A stretch of DNA of 64,000 nt, from NCBI RefSeq assembly GCF_016918855.1, contig NZ_JADKYB010000001.1, positions 434,001 to 498,000 on the forward strand. Direction: 5' to 3'. Below, one piece after another: positions 25,635 through 34,603 of the stretch. The position numbers and the translations under genes are program-made. The notes under the pieces are model-generated. The model made no database searches, was not told where the DNA came from, and worked only from the letters and a program-made list of their open reading frames with translations. Origin of the DNA: Actinacidiphila acididurans. Lineage in GTDB: Bacteria > Actinomycetota > Actinomycetes > Streptomycetales > Streptomycetaceae. Every line of letters begins with the position of its first letter. The first letter of the stretch is position 1.

Positions 25635-26992
25635 GACGCGCCCTTGGCCGCGCGGAATCCGGCCGCCAGGTCCGCCTTGAGGTCGGCCAGGTTCTCCAGG
25701 CCGACCGAGAGCCGGACCAGGCCCGGCGTGGTGCCGGTGGCCGCGAGCTGGTCCTCGTCGAGCTGGCTGTGCGTGGTCGACGCCGGATGGATGATCAGGC
25801 TGCGGACGTCGCCGATGTTGGCGAGGTGGCTGAACAGCTCGACGGCGTCCACGAACCGCTTGCCGGCCGCGACCCCGTCGCGCAGCTCGAACGCGAGCAC
25901 CGCGCCCGCGCCCCGCGGCAGATAGCGGCGGCCCGCGTCGTACCACCGGCTGGACGGCAGCCCCGGGTAGTGCACCGCGGCCACCTCGTCGCGTGCCTGG
26001 AGCCACTCGGCGAGCGCCTGGGCGTTGGCCGAGTGCCGCTCGATACGCAGGCTCAGCGTCTCCACGCCCTGGAGCAGCAGGAACGCCGAGTGCGGCGCGA
26101 TGGCCGGGCCGAGGTCGCGCAGCAGTTGCACCCGCAGCTTGATCGCGAAGGCGCCCGGTCCGAGCGCCGGCCAGTACCGCAGCCCGTGGTAACTCGGGTC
26201 GGGTGCGCTGAACTCGGGGAAGCGGTCGGCGTGCGCCCCGAAGTCGAAGGTGCCGCCGTCCACCACCACGCCCCCGATGGTGGTGCCGTGGCCGCCGAGG
26301 AACTTGGTCGCCGAGTGCACCACCACGTCCGCGCCGTGCTCGACCGGCCGCAGCAGGTACGGGGTGGGCACCGTGTTGTCCACGATCAGCGGCACCCCCG
26401 CGGCGTGCGCCACATCGGCGACCGCCCGTACGTCCAGTACATTGCCGCGCGGATTGCCCAGCGTCTCGGCGAACAGCGCCTTGGTCTCCGGCCGGATCGC
26501 CGCCCGCCACGCGTCCGGGTCGTCCGGGTCGTCCACGAAGGACACCTCGATGCCGAACTTCGGCAGGGTGTGCCGGAACAGGTTGTACGTGCCGCCGTAC
26601 AGCGACGTGCTGGAGACGATGTGGTCGCCGGAGCGGGCCAGCGTCAGGATCGCCAGCGTCTCGGCGGCCTGCCCGGACGCCACCGCCACGGCCGCCACCC
26701 CGCCCTCCAGCGCGGCGATCCGCTGCTCGAACACGTCCTGTGTCGGGTTGTGGATCCGGGTGTAGATGTTGCCGGGCTCGGCCAGGGAGAACAGGTCCGC
26801 GGCGTGCTGGGTGTCGCGGAAGACGAACGAGGTGGTCTGGTAGATCGGCACCGCCCGTGCCCCGGTGGCGGGGTCCGGGGCGGCACCGGCGTGGATCTGC
26901 TTGGTCTCGAACGACCAGGCCGAGGTGTCGGGCCCCGAGGGGGCCTCCTGCGGGGCGTGTCCACCGGTGACGGAGTCTTCGGGCCGGCTCAT
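25631..26992 (-). CDS. metY: O-acetylhomoserine sulfhydrylase (PLP enzyme)
   Basis: The 453-aa cytoplasmic enzyme forms homocysteine from O-acetylhomoserine and sulfide. It shows the Cys/Met-metabolism PLP family pattern: [40 protein letters not shown], the Asp-containing [15 protein letters not shown], and the cofactor lysine K230 in [12 protein letters not shown]. The C-terminal [20 protein letters not shown] block is typical of MetY rather than MetB. The ATG at 26992 follows GGAGAG. It is 270 bp downstream of a leader peptide with a hairpin, and overlaps metX by four bases, so the sulfhydrylation route is likely regulated as one unit. Confidence 0.92.
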   Translation of the reverse strand: MSRPEDSVTGGHAPQEAPSGPDTSAWSFETKQIHAGAAPDPATGARAVPIYQTTSFVFRDTQHAADLFSLAEPGNIYTRIHNPTQDVFEQRIAALEGGVAAVAVASGQAAETLAILTLARSGDHIVSSTSLYGGTYNLFRHTLPKFGIEVSFVDDPDDPDAWRAAIRPETKALFAETLGNPRGNVLDVRAVADVAHAAGVPLIVDNTVPTPYLLRPVEHGADVVVHSATKFLGGHGTTIGGVVVDGGTFDFGAHADRFPEFSAPDPSYHGLRYWPALGPGAFAIKLRVQLLRDLGPAIAPHSAFLLLQGVETLSLRIERHSANAQALAEWLQARDEVAAVHYPGLPSSRWYDAGRRYLPRGAGAVLAFELRDGVAAGKRFVDAVELFSHLANIGDVRSLIIHPASTTHSQLDEDQLAATGTTPGLVRLSVGLENLADLKADLAAGFRAAKGAS

Positions 26993-27241
26993 GGCTCTCC
27001 CTGGTGACGTCGGGATACGCGGGTACGGGCGCGCGGCGGCGGGTGGTGCGGCGGTGACGGTTGGGATGGAAAGCCACGGCAATTGCGGCGCGGCGCCCGG
27101 CGGCGGCACCCCGGCAACCGGGAACCCCGGCCCGCCCGCGGGTCACCGGGAGCGGTGCCGTAGGGGCGTCAGCGGGAAGCGGTGCGGAAGGCGATCACGG
27201 ACGGCCGGTGACGGCCCGGTCCGAATCGTGGCCGGCGGGAC

Positions 27242-27261
27242 GCCGCGCCCATGGGCGCGGC
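27242..27261 (-). promoter_or_regulatory. Attenuator-like hairpin directly after the metY leader peptide
   Basis: A perfect 20-bp palindrome (27242-27261, GCCGCGCCC/GGGCGCGGC arms) starts one base after the leader peptide stop on the minus strand. A ribosome stalled near the end of the leader would sit over this arm. Its position supports a transcription or translation attenuation role for the metYX operon. Confidence 0.5.
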
Positions 27262-27262
27262 C

Positions 27263-27337
27263 TCAACGCACGCCGGAACAGCTCGTGCTGGTGACGCGCA
27301 CGTAGTCCACGTGACGACGGATCACAAGCACGGTCAT
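27263..27337 (-). CDS. 24-residue leader peptide upstream of metY
   Basis: The minus strand encodes the peptide MTVLVIRRHVDYVRVTSTSC followed by SGVR and TGA. It matches the family of short actinomycete leader peptides (pattern RRHVDL.R..S..C near the C-terminus) that precede cysteine and sulfur metabolism genes and sense cysteine availability through ribosome stalling. The single Cys sits four residues before the end and the hairpin starts right after the stop. The main gene, metY, begins 270 bp downstream. The family match is from known sequence pattern; function here is inferred. Confidence 0.7.
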   Translation of the reverse strand: MTVLVIRRHVDYVRVTSTSCSGVR

Positions 27338-27481
27338 GGGCCAAGAAAACCACACCCTTGCGCCGCGCGGAAGACGCGGTCGTGTTCACCCGGCGGCGGC
27401 TGTCCAATCCGGCGGGGGTGCTGCGTCGGTTGTGTGACGGCCGCCCGGCGGGGGCGGCCGCAGGACGCGAGGAGCGACCCG

Positions 27482-28384
27482 ATGCCCAGCACCCAGTCCC
27501 GGAAAGTCCGTGACATGTACGTCCGGTGGGCCTGGAACAACCGGCACCCCGAGCGGGCCGACGTGTACGAGGGCGGCGACCACTGGGGCGACCTGACCGC
27601 CGAGCCCGGCGCGGTGGACTTCACCGAGACCGACGCCGGCGGAACCCCCGGCATGTGGCTCGACCCCAAGGACGCCGCCTGGGACCGGGTGATTCTGTGC
27701 GTCCATGGCGGCGGCTTTGTCGGCGGCTCGCTCTACTCCCACCGCAAGCTGTACGGCCGGCTTGCCCGGCAGGCCGGCACCCGGGCGCTGCTGGTCACCT
27801 ACCGGCACACCCCGCGGCACGTCTTCCCCGCCCAGGTGGACGACGTCACCGGCGCCTACCGGTACCTGCTCGGCCAGGGCTTCGAGCCCGGCCGGATCGC
27901 TCTGGCCGGGGACTCCTCCGGCGGCGGGCTGGTGCTCAGCACGGTCCTGCGCGCCCGGCGCGACGGGCTGCCGCTGCCCGCCGCCCTGATGCTGATGTCG
28001 GCCTGGGCGGACCTGGAACAGCGCGGCGCGTCGTACGACGCCAACCGGGAGCGCGATCCGCTGTTCCACCGGGAGTTCGTCCAGGCGCTCGCCGACATGT
28101 ACCTGGCCGGCGGCACCAGCCCGCGCGATCCGGTGGCGGGACCGCTGCACGCCGACCTCACCGGGCTGCCCCCGATGCTGCTCCAGGCCGGCGCCGACGA
28201 GTGCTGCCTGGACGACAGCCGGGCGGTCGAGAAGTACGCCCGCGACCACGGGGTGGACGTACGCCTGGACGTCTTCCCCGGCCAGCAGCACACCTTTCAG
28301 ATGGCCGCAGGCCACGCCCCGGAGGCCGACGAGGCGCTGACCGCCCTCGCCGCCTGGGTACGGCCCCGGCTCGGTCTGGACTGA
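27482..28384 (+). CDS. Alpha/beta hydrolase of the hormone-sensitive-lipase (HSL) type
   Basis: The 300-aa enzyme has the oxyanion motif HGGG (in LCVHGGGFVGGSLYSHRKLY), the nucleophile elbow GDSSGGG, the Asp in LLQAGADECCLDDS, and the His in FPGQQHTFQMAAGH, all as in HSL/esterase family IV. Ribosome site GAGGAG lies 8 bases before the ATG. It is a cytoplasmic carboxylesterase or acetylhydrolase; the substrate is unknown. It is separated from metY by a divergent region and probably transcribed alone. Confidence 0.87.
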   Translation: MPSTQSRKVRDMYVRWAWNNRHPERADVYEGGDHWGDLTAEPGAVDFTETDAGGTPGMWLDPKDAAWDRVILCVHGGGFVGGSLYSHRKLYGRLARQAGTRALLVTYRHTPRHVFPAQVDDVTGAYRYLLGQGFEPGRIALAGDSSGGGLVLSTVLRARRDGLPLPAALMLMSAWADLEQRGASYDANRERDPLFHREFVQALADMYLAGGTSPRDPVAGPLHADLTGLPPMLLQAGADECCLDDSRAVEKYARDHGVDVRLDVFPGQQHTFQMAAGHAPEADEALTALAAWVRPRLGLD

Positions 28385-28477
28385 GCGCCCGGGCAGCGGA
28401 CGCCCGGCGGCACCCGGACGTGCGTGTGCCGCACGACATGGCAGGTTGAGAGACGACCGGACGATTGGGGAGAGCAC

Positions 28478-28885
28478 ATGGCGCGTTTCATGCTGCTGCT
28501 GTACGCGAACGAGGGCGACGAGGCGGAGCGGGCCGAGCGCTGGGCGCAGATGCCGTTGTGGAATCAGCTCACCGAGGGGCTGCGGGAGGCCGGGCTGCTG
28601 GTCGACAACGCGCCGCTGCACCCGGCCGCAACGGCCACCACGGTGCGCGTGCGCGGCGGCCGGACCGAGCTGACCGACGGCCCGTACGCGGTGACCAAGG
28701 AGATCCTGGTCGGTTACTACCTGCTGGAGTGCGCCGAACTCGACGAGGCGCTGAAGGCCGCCGCCGCACTGCCCACCGCGAGCTTCGGGTCGGTGGAGGT
28801 GCGGCCGGTGATGAGCCCCGACAGCCTCCCGGGTCCCGCCGTGCCACTCGCCGGCCCCGCGACGCCGCCGACGGCACGGGATTGA
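28478..28885 (+). CDS. YCII-related DGPF-type protein paired with an ECF sigma factor
   Basis: The 135-aa protein has the ferredoxin-like YCII fold (MARFMLLLYANEGDEAERAE) with the DGP(F/Y) signature (ELTDGPYAVTKEILVGYYLL). Proteins with this signature occur next to ECF42-group sigma factors and are thought to link a small-molecule or stress signal to the sigma factor. Here it lies 9 bp upstream of exactly such a sigma gene. It ends with a Pro/Ala-rich tail. Confidence 0.85.
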   Translation: MARFMLLLYANEGDEAERAERWAQMPLWNQLTEGLREAGLLVDNAPLHPAATATTVRVRGGRTELTDGPYAVTKEILVGYYLLECAELDEALKAAAALPTASFGSVEVRPVMSPDSLPGPAVPLAGPATPPTARD

Positions 28886-28893
28886 GGACGACA

Positions 28894-30162
28894 GTGCCCC
28901 AGCAGCCCGCGGCCACCCCGGACGAGGCCGGCGCCGCCGTCTCCGAGGTCTTCCGCGCCGAGCGGATGACGGTGCTGGCCACCCTCGTCCGCCAGGCCGG
29001 AGACCTTCAAGTCGCCGAGGACGCCGTGCAGGACGCGTTCGCCGCCGCGCTCGTGGCGTGGCGGCGGGACGGGGTGCCGCGCAACCCGGCCGCCTGGATC
29101 ACCGTGGCCGCCCGCCGCAAGGCCGTGGACCGGCTCCGCCGGGACCGGGCCACGGCCGAACGGGCCGCCCGGCTGGCGGAGTTGCGGCGGCTCGCGGACC
29201 AGGGGGACGCCGAGGACACCTCGGCGCGCGGCCCGATCGAGGACGACCGGCTGCGGCTGGTGTTCACCGCCTGCCACCCCGCGCTGGACCTGTCCGCCCA
29301 AATCGCGCTGACCCTGCGGGTGGTCGCCGGACTGACCACCGCCGAGATCGCCCGCGCCTTCCTGGTGGCCGAGCCCACCATGGCCAAACGCATCGTCCGC
29401 GCCAAGCACAAGATCGCCGCGGCCCGGATCGGTTACCGGGTGCCGGAGGCGGCCGACCTGCCCGAGCGGCTGCGCGGGGTGCTGCGGGTGGTCTATCTGA
29501 TCTTCAACGAGGGCTACACCGCCGGTGAGGGCGACGACCTGGTCCGCGCCGACCTGTGTGCCGAGGCGATCCGGCTGGGCCGGCTGCTGCGCGAGCTGAT
29601 GCCCGCCGAGCCGGAGTCCGGCGGCCTGCTCGCCCTGATGCTGCTGCACGACGCGCGCCGCGCGGCCCGGGTGGACGCGGTCGGCGACTGGGTGGCGCTG
29701 ACCGAGCAGGACCGCTCCGGCTGGGACGGCGAACGGATCGAGGAGGGCCTGGCGGTCCTGGTGGCGGCGCTGCGGACGCGGCGGCCGGGCCCGTACCAGC
29801 TGCAGGCCGCCATCACCGCGCTGCATGTGCGCGGCGCCGGGACCGGGATCACCGACTGGCCCCAGATCGCGGCCCTTTACGCTCGGCTCGCCGACCTCGA
29901 ACCGGGCCCGGTGGTCGCCCTCAACCATGCCGCCGCGGTCGGCTTCGCGCAGGGCCCGCACGAGGGCCTGCGCCTGCTGCGGCCGCTCCTGGACGACCCC
30001 CTGTTGCGCGACTACCGCCCGCTGCACGCCACCCACGGCGACCTGCTGCGCCGCGCCGGCGATCCCGACGCCGCCGCCCGCGCCTTCGAACGCGCTCTCG
30101 CGCTCGGCGGCAACGCGGTGGAACGCGCGGAGCTGGAACGACGACTGCACCGGATGCGCTGA
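28894..30162 (+). CDS. ECF42-type RNA polymerase sigma factor with C-terminal extension
   Basis: The 422-aa protein has sigma region 2 (LVRQAGDLQVAEDAVQDAFA...PAAWITVAARRKAVDRLRRD) and region 4 (IALTLRVVAGLTTAEIARAF, AEPTMAKRIVRAKHKIAAAR). A ~230-residue extension follows, beginning LRVVYLIFNEGYTAGEGDDL and ending with TPR-like helices (PGPVVALNHAAAVGFAQGPH). This long extension and the upstream DGPF partner define the ECF42 group, which is not controlled by a conventional anti-sigma factor. GTG start at 28894. It is convergent with the phosphatase gene. Confidence 0.88.
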   Translation: MPQQPAATPDEAGAAVSEVFRAERMTVLATLVRQAGDLQVAEDAVQDAFAAALVAWRRDGVPRNPAAWITVAARRKAVDRLRRDRATAERAARLAELRRLADQGDAEDTSARGPIEDDRLRLVFTACHPALDLSAQIALTLRVVAGLTTAEIARAFLVAEPTMAKRIVRAKHKIAAARIGYRVPEAADLPERLRGVLRVVYLIFNEGYTAGEGDDLVRADLCAEAIRLGRLLRELMPAEPESGGLLALMLLHDARRAARVDAVGDWVALTEQDRSGWDGERIEEGLAVLVAALRTRRPGPYQLQAAITALHVRGAGTGITDWPQIAALYARLADLEPGPVVALNHAAAVGFAQGPHEGLRLLRPLLDDPLLRDYRPLHATHGDLLRRAGDPDAAARAFERALALGGNAVERAELERRLHRMR

Positions 30163-30281
30163 GCACGGGCGGCAGGAGTGAGGACATCCCTCGGCGGTAC
30201 GCCGGGCCCGTTCACCCCTGCCGGTCCTGTCGGCCGGTCGCCCCCGCACGTCGCCCGCTCACCCCCGCCGCGTCGCCCCCC

Positions 30282-32420
30282 TCACCCCTGTCGCGCCGCC
30301 GGGCGCTCGCCCCTCGCCTCACCGTCGCCCCGGCACTCGCCGTCCCCCGGCGAAGCACACTCGTCCGGCGGGACGGCCGGCTCCGGGCCCAGCGGGACCT
30401 CCGCCCAGATCGTCTTGCCGACGGGATTGTGCCGGGTGCCCCAGCGCTCGGTGAGGTTGGCGACGATGAACAGGCCGCGGCCGCCCTCGTCGAAGGTGCG
30501 GGCCCGGCGCAGGTGCGGGGAGGTGCTGCTGCCGTCGGAGACCTCGCAGATCAGCGCCTTCTCCCGGATCAAGCGGAGCTGCACCGGGCCGCCGGCGTAG
30601 CGGATGGCGTTGGTGACCAGCTCGCTGACCACGAGTTCCACCGTGAAGGCCGCCTCCGTCAGGCCCCAGGCGGCGACCTGGCGGCCGGCCGCGGTCCGGG
30701 CCTCGGCCACCGCACTGGGATCGCCGGGCAGCTCCCAGGTGGCGACGTGCCGCGTGTCGAGCGCCCGGGTGCGGGCCAGCAGCAGGGCGACGTCGTCGGC
30801 GGGGTGGCCGTCGAGCAGGGTGGACACCACGGTCTCGCACAGGGCGTCCAGCGACGGCGCCGGCCGGCCCAGGACGCCGCGCAGTGCGCAGATGCCGTGA
30901 TCGATGTCGCGGTGCCGGGACTCGACCAGGCCGTCGGTGTAGAGGGCGAGCACACTGCCCTCCGGAAGCAGCACCTCCGCCGACTCGAAGGCCAGGCCGC
31001 CCAGGCCCAGCGGCGGCCCGGAGGGCAGGTCCACCAGCCGCACCTCGCCGTCCGGAGTGACCAGCGCGGGCAGCAGATGGCCGGCCCGGGCCATCCAGCA
31101 GCGGCGCGAGACCGGGTCGTACACCGCGTACAGGCAGGTGGCGCCCACGTCCGTGCCGAAGGCGCCGGGCGGTTCCGGGCCGCCGTGGCCCGTCTCGTCG
31201 CCGAGCCGGAGCACCACGTCGTCGAGGTGGGTGAGCAGCTCCTCGGGCGGCAGGTCGATGTCGGCCAGGGTACGGACCGCGGCGCGCAGCCGGCCCATCG
31301 CGGCCGACGCCAGCAGGCCGTGGCCGACCACGTCGCCCACCACCAGGGCGACGCGCGCGCTGGACAGCGGGATGACGTCGAACCAGTCGCCGCCCACCCC
31401 GCCGTACGCGCCGGCCGGCACGTAGCGGGAGGCCACTTCCACCGCCGCGAGCGCGTGGGTGCGGCGGGGGAGCAGGCTGCGCTGGAGGGTGAGGGAGGTG
31501 GTGTGCTCGTGCGTGTAGCGGCGGGCGTTGTCCAGGCACACCGCCGCCCGGGCCGCGACCTCCTCGGCGAGCAGGACGTCGTCGGCGTCGAAGGGGTCGG
31601 GCCGGCGGTGGCGGCCGAAGGCGACGACGCCCAGCGTGGCGTTGCGGGCACGAAGCGGCACGGCGATGCCGGAGTGGAAGTCGTACTCGGCTATCCGGGC
31701 CGCCCGCCGGGGGTCCACCCAGTCGCCCGTCCCGTCGCCCGCCGGCGTCCGGATGGCCCTGCCCTGGGCCAGCACCCGCGCCGGGAGGGAGAGCGGCGGA
31801 TACGTCTCCGGTTCGCCCGGTTCGAGGACGGCCTCGGGCGCGCCGGGCAGCACCGAGCGCTGGGCGGCCCGGCGCAGGGTGATGTCGCCCTCGAAGGGAC
31901 CCGGCGGCGGCTCCTCGCCGCGCAGCACCGAGTCGAACAGGTCCACGGTGACGAAGTCGGCGAACCCCGGGACGGTCACCTCGGCGAGTTCGCGGGCCGT
32001 ACGGCTCACGTCCAGCGACCGGCCGACGCGGCTGCTGGCCTCGCTGAGCAGGGTGAGCCGGTCCCTGGCGACCATCAGACCGGTGATGTGCCGCTCCCGG
32101 GCCAGCCGCACCCGGCAGGTGACCAGGCCGACGCCGTACGCCAGCACCACCGCCATGATCACGACCAGCCGGCCGCCGGCCGAGATCGCGGGGACCACCC
32201 AGCCGTAGATCACGGTGACCGCGGCCACGTCGGCCGCGCCGATCAGGACGGTCGCCCGGAAGGGCAGCAGAGCCCCGGCGACGACGGGCCACAGCACCGA
32301 ATAGCCGGCCCAGCGGACCAGTCCGCCGCCGGCCAGTCCCACCTGCAGGACCGAGGTCGCCACCATCGCGAGCAGCAGGAGGGCGACAATACCCCTGGTG
32401 GCGGGGTGGACCCTGAGCAT
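30282..32420 (-). CDS. Membrane-associated GAF-SpoIIE phosphatase with HATPase domain
   Basis: The 712-aa protein opens with about four transmembrane segments (residues ~5-105), followed by a GAF sensor domain (~115-305; TLGVVAFGRHRRPDPFDADD), a PP2C-like SpoIIE domain (~325-560; GGVGGDWFDVIPLSSARVAL, VVGHGLLASAAMGRLRAAVR, SVLALYTDGLVESRHRDID), and a C-terminal GHKL ATPase of the anti-sigma type (~570-690; ELVVSELVTNAIRYAGGPVQ, DEGGRGLFIVANLTERWGTR). Such proteins combine phosphatase and kinase functions acting on anti-sigma-factor antagonists in stress signalling. AGGAGG sits 8 bp before the ATG at 32420, preferred over GTG at 32429. Confidence 0.9.
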   Translation of the reverse strand: MLRVHPATRGIVALLLLAMVATSVLQVGLAGGGLVRWAGYSVLWPVVAGALLPFRATVLIGAADVAAVTVIYGWVVPAISAGGRLVVIMAVVLAYGVGLVTCRVRLARERHITGLMVARDRLTLLSEASSRVGRSLDVSRTARELAEVTVPGFADFVTVDLFDSVLRGEEPPPGPFEGDITLRRAAQRSVLPGAPEAVLEPGEPETYPPLSLPARVLAQGRAIRTPAGDGTGDWVDPRRAARIAEYDFHSGIAVPLRARNATLGVVAFGRHRRPDPFDADDVLLAEEVAARAAVCLDNARRYTHEHTTSLTLQRSLLPRRTHALAAVEVASRYVPAGAYGGVGGDWFDVIPLSSARVALVVGDVVGHGLLASAAMGRLRAAVRTLADIDLPPEELLTHLDDVVLRLGDETGHGGPEPPGAFGTDVGATCLYAVYDPVSRRCWMARAGHLLPALVTPDGEVRLVDLPSGPPLGLGGLAFESAEVLLPEGSVLALYTDGLVESRHRDIDHGICALRGVLGRPAPSLDALCETVVSTLLDGHPADDVALLLARTRALDTRHVATWELPGDPSAVAEARTAAGRQVAAWGLTEAAFTVELVVSELVTNAIRYAGGPVQLRLIREKALICEVSDGSSTSPHLRRARTFDEGGRGLFIVANLTERWGTRHNPVGKTIWAEVPLGPEPAVPPDECASPGDGECRGDGEARGERPAARQG

Positions 32421-32592
32421 GCCATGCACCTCCTGGGGGCGACGGCACGACTTCAGGCTACGCCCGGGCGACCGCGACGGCTCGCTCGCCGCGCGCCGCG
32501 GTCAGGGGTGCCCGTGCGGTCCGCGCGGATGCGCCGCGCGCGTCGTCCGCGGGAGGACCGCCCCCCGGCGGGCCCTTGCGCGCCCCCGTACG

Positions 32593-32638
32593 GCCGCGGC
32601 CCCCGCCGCCCGCAGCTCGGACGACGGGGGGCCGCGGC
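32593..32638 (-). terminator. GC-rich hairpin after the second SGNH hydrolase gene
   Basis: GCCGCGGCCCCC (32593-32604) pairs perfectly with GGGGGCCGCGGC (32627-32638). On the minus strand it begins within 10 bases of the SGNH gene stop, preceded by TTTT. Confidence 0.7.
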
Positions 32639-32645
32639 AAAAGGC

Positions 32646-34304
32646 TCACTGCGTGATGAGGTCGAACTCCTCCCACGGGCCGATCGCGGTGCGGTTGGCG
32701 ATCAGCGGCTGGGTGCCGGCCTGTTCGGCGGTGACGTATTCGTTGTCGGCGCGGGCGAGCAGGGAGACGCTGCCGTCGCCGTTGTGCACGATCTGGAACT
32801 GCTCCCAGGGGCCGATGGCGGTGCGGTTGGCGATCAGGGGCTGGGTGCCGGCCTGTTCGGCGGTCACGTACTGGTTGTTGGCGTGGGCGCGCAGCGCGAT
32901 CCAGCCGCCGCCCTGGTCGATCTCGTCGAACTGCTCCCAGGGGCCGATGGCCGTGCGGTTGGCGATCAGCGGGGAGGCGCCGGCGTTGTCGGCGGTGACG
33001 TAGTCGTTGTTCGCGTGCGAGCGCAGGCTGATCACCGGGCTGCCGGTGCCGGAGGAGGCGCCGAAGAGGTTCAGGTCCACCGCGTTCGCGATGGCCTGCA
33101 GGCCCGCCTCGTTGGGGTGCAGGTGGTCGCCGGCGTCGTACGCGGGCAGGTACCAGGTGGGGTTGGCGGGGTCGTGGGTGGCGGTGTCCTGGTCGATCAC
33201 CGCGTCGCAGCCGCTGCCCGCGCCGCGGATGAAGTTGTTGACCGCCTGGCGCCCGTTCTCGCCGGCCTGCGTCCAGTAGCCCGCGCCCTGGAACGGGGTG
33301 AGCGTGGAGCACAGGAAGGACACGCCGGCCTGGTGGGCGCGGGAGATGAGCTGCTGGAGCCCGGTGATGAGCTGCGCGCCGGTGGGGGCGGGCGAGCCGC
33401 CCAGGTCGTTGATCGGGTCGTCGGAGAAGATCACCCAGCGCACTCCGGGCTGGCTCAGCACGTCGCGGTCGAACCGGTTCAGCGCGCTCTGCCCGGCTCC
33501 GTCCGCCAGCAGCCGGTTGCCGCTGATGCCCTGGTTGAGCACGCCGACCGTGCGCCCGCTCGCGGACAGCCGCTGGGCCAGGTCGTTGGGCCAGCGCCGG
33601 TTGTCGTCGGTGCCCGAGGCCACGCCGTCGGTGATGGACGCGCCGAGGGTGACCACCGCGCCCTGCGCGGCGGAATTCTGCACGTCGAGGTTGGTCAGGA
33701 AGGAGTACGTGCCGTTGGTCGCGGCGCCGGAGAGCGTGGCATTGCCGCTCACGTCGCCGCCGGCCGCGTAGTTGGTCTGGTTGCCCTGCTGGTGGTACGT
33801 GGCCGGGCCGGTGGCGTTCGGCAGGTAGAAGCTCACCGCCACGTCGGACAGCGCCGGCACGGTGAAGGCGGCCGAGTCGCTGACCGCGCTCCCGCCGGCC
33901 GGGACGGTCACCGAGGTCTGGCCGTTGAAGGTGAGCGCTCGGTCGGTCCCGGTGTTCACCGAGGAGCCGGAGGTGCGCTGGGCGATGTGCACGTCCGAGA
34001 CGGTCAGCGGCGCGGAACCGAATACGTTGGAGATGTGGATCCGTGCGGCGCTCCCGCCGATGCTGGTGTGCACGATCTGACGCAGCGTCTGGCCGCTGTA
34101 CGAGGGTCCGCCGCTCTGCGGGGACACCGACCAGCTGCCGGTCCAGGCCGTGGCGGCGGGAGCGGCTCGATGCGCCGCGGGCGACGCGGTGGGGGCGGCG
34201 GCGAAGGCTCCGGCGGACAGTGCCGGAACGAACAGCCCGGCGCCGAGGGCGGTGGCGACGAGCACCACTGCGCGCCGCGCGCCGAGGAGGGCATGCCGTT
34301 GCAT
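32646..34304 (-). CDS. Secreted SGNH hydrolase with three fascin-like repeats
   Basis: The 552-aa protein has a signal peptide (MQRHALLGARRAVVLVATAL, cut near AFAA). An N-terminal beta region (~50-200) precedes the SGNH domain (~205-410) with LGASITDG (GDS replaced by GAS, nucleophile Ser kept), GISGNRLL, DDPINDLG and DAGDHLHP. The last ~130 residues are three 44-residue repeats built on ANN.YVTAE.AG..PLIANR and TAIGPWEQF, the pattern of fascin/beta-trefoil lectin-like modules, probably binding glycan. It likely deacylates polysaccharide outside the cell and is divergent from the galactoside locus. Confidence 0.85.
   Translation of the reverse strand: MQRHALLGARRAVVLVATALGAGLFVPALSAGAFAAAPTASPAAHRAAPAATAWTGSWSVSPQSGGPSYSGQTLRQIVHTSIGGSAARIHISNVFGSAPLTVSDVHIAQRTSGSSVNTGTDRALTFNGQTSVTVPAGGSAVSDSAAFTVPALSDVAVSFYLPNATGPATYHQQGNQTNYAAGGDVSGNATLSGAATNGTYSFLTNLDVQNSAAQGAVVTLGASITDGVASGTDDNRRWPNDLAQRLSASGRTVGVLNQGISGNRLLADGAGQSALNRFDRDVLSQPGVRWVIFSDDPINDLGGSPAPTGAQLITGLQQLISRAHQAGVSFLCSTLTPFQGAGYWTQAGENGRQAVNNFIRGAGSGCDAVIDQDTATHDPANPTWYLPAYDAGDHLHPNEAGLQAIANAVDLNLFGASSGTGSPVISLRSHANNDYVTADNAGASPLIANRTAIGPWEQFDEIDQGGGWIALRAHANNQYVTAEQAGTQPLIANRTAIGPWEQFQIVHNGDGSVSLLARADNEYVTAEQAGTQPLIANRTAIGPWEEFDLITQ
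32649..33039 (-). repeat. Three tandem 132-bp repeats encoding the fascin-like modules
   Basis: The block CGGTGCGGTTGGCGATCAG recurs at a fixed spacing of 132 bp (anchors near 32672, 32804 and 32936), corresponding to the 44-residue protein repeat. The first two DNA copies are nearly identical over more than 60 bp, which suggests recent duplication or gene conversion. Confidence 0.8.
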
Positions 34305-34485
34305 GGGGTCTCCTGTGAAGGGTGAGAGACATGTCCTGTGCTGAGGCGGCGGCGACGATCCGGAGCGTAATGCGCCGCGGCGGATCCGCCAATCCCCGTG
34401 CGTCCGCGAACAGTCGATCCCGGCGCCGGAGCGGCGCCGGGAAGCCCGGCCCGAGTCCCGGACCTGCCCCCGACCTCGAATTTTA

Positions 34486-34509
34486 GTTTATTAGTAATAA
34501 ACGTTGACA
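34486..34509 (+). promoter_or_regulatory. AT-rich palindrome joined to a TTGACA -35 box (GH27 promoter)
   Basis: GTTTATTAGTAATAAAC (34486-34502) is a perfect palindrome around its central base in an otherwise very GC-rich region, and it abuts TTGACA (34504-34509). Its composition resembles operators of ROK-family (NagC/XylR-type) regulators. It is likely the control site for the alpha-galactosidase gene and possibly the divergent SGNH gene. Confidence 0.65.
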
Positions 34510-34603
34510 GGGTCGGGTGCCCCCGCCACAGTCGTCGTTCGTGACGGGCCGCCCCCTGCCGGGAGGCGTACGCCCGCACGTCACCGACTCTCGGGAGAAA
34601 CAC

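Noticed and set aside
27080..27150. GGCAACC near 27111 as part of a SAM riboswitch before metY
   Set aside because: It is on the plus strand, opposite to metY, and the surrounding helices and GGTGC order of SAM-I/SAM-IV do not follow.
29556..34325. Very long plus-strand open frame of about 1590 codons
   Set aside because: It is a GC-bias shadow antiparallel to the phosphatase and SGNH genes, with Arg/Gly/Ala-rich composition and no domain.
17844..34509. TTGACAGGGTC shared by the GH30 and GH27 promoters as a co-regulation signal
   Set aside because: It is essentially the housekeeping -35 consensus plus chance bases; TTGACAGG also occurs at 61510. The flanking operators differ.
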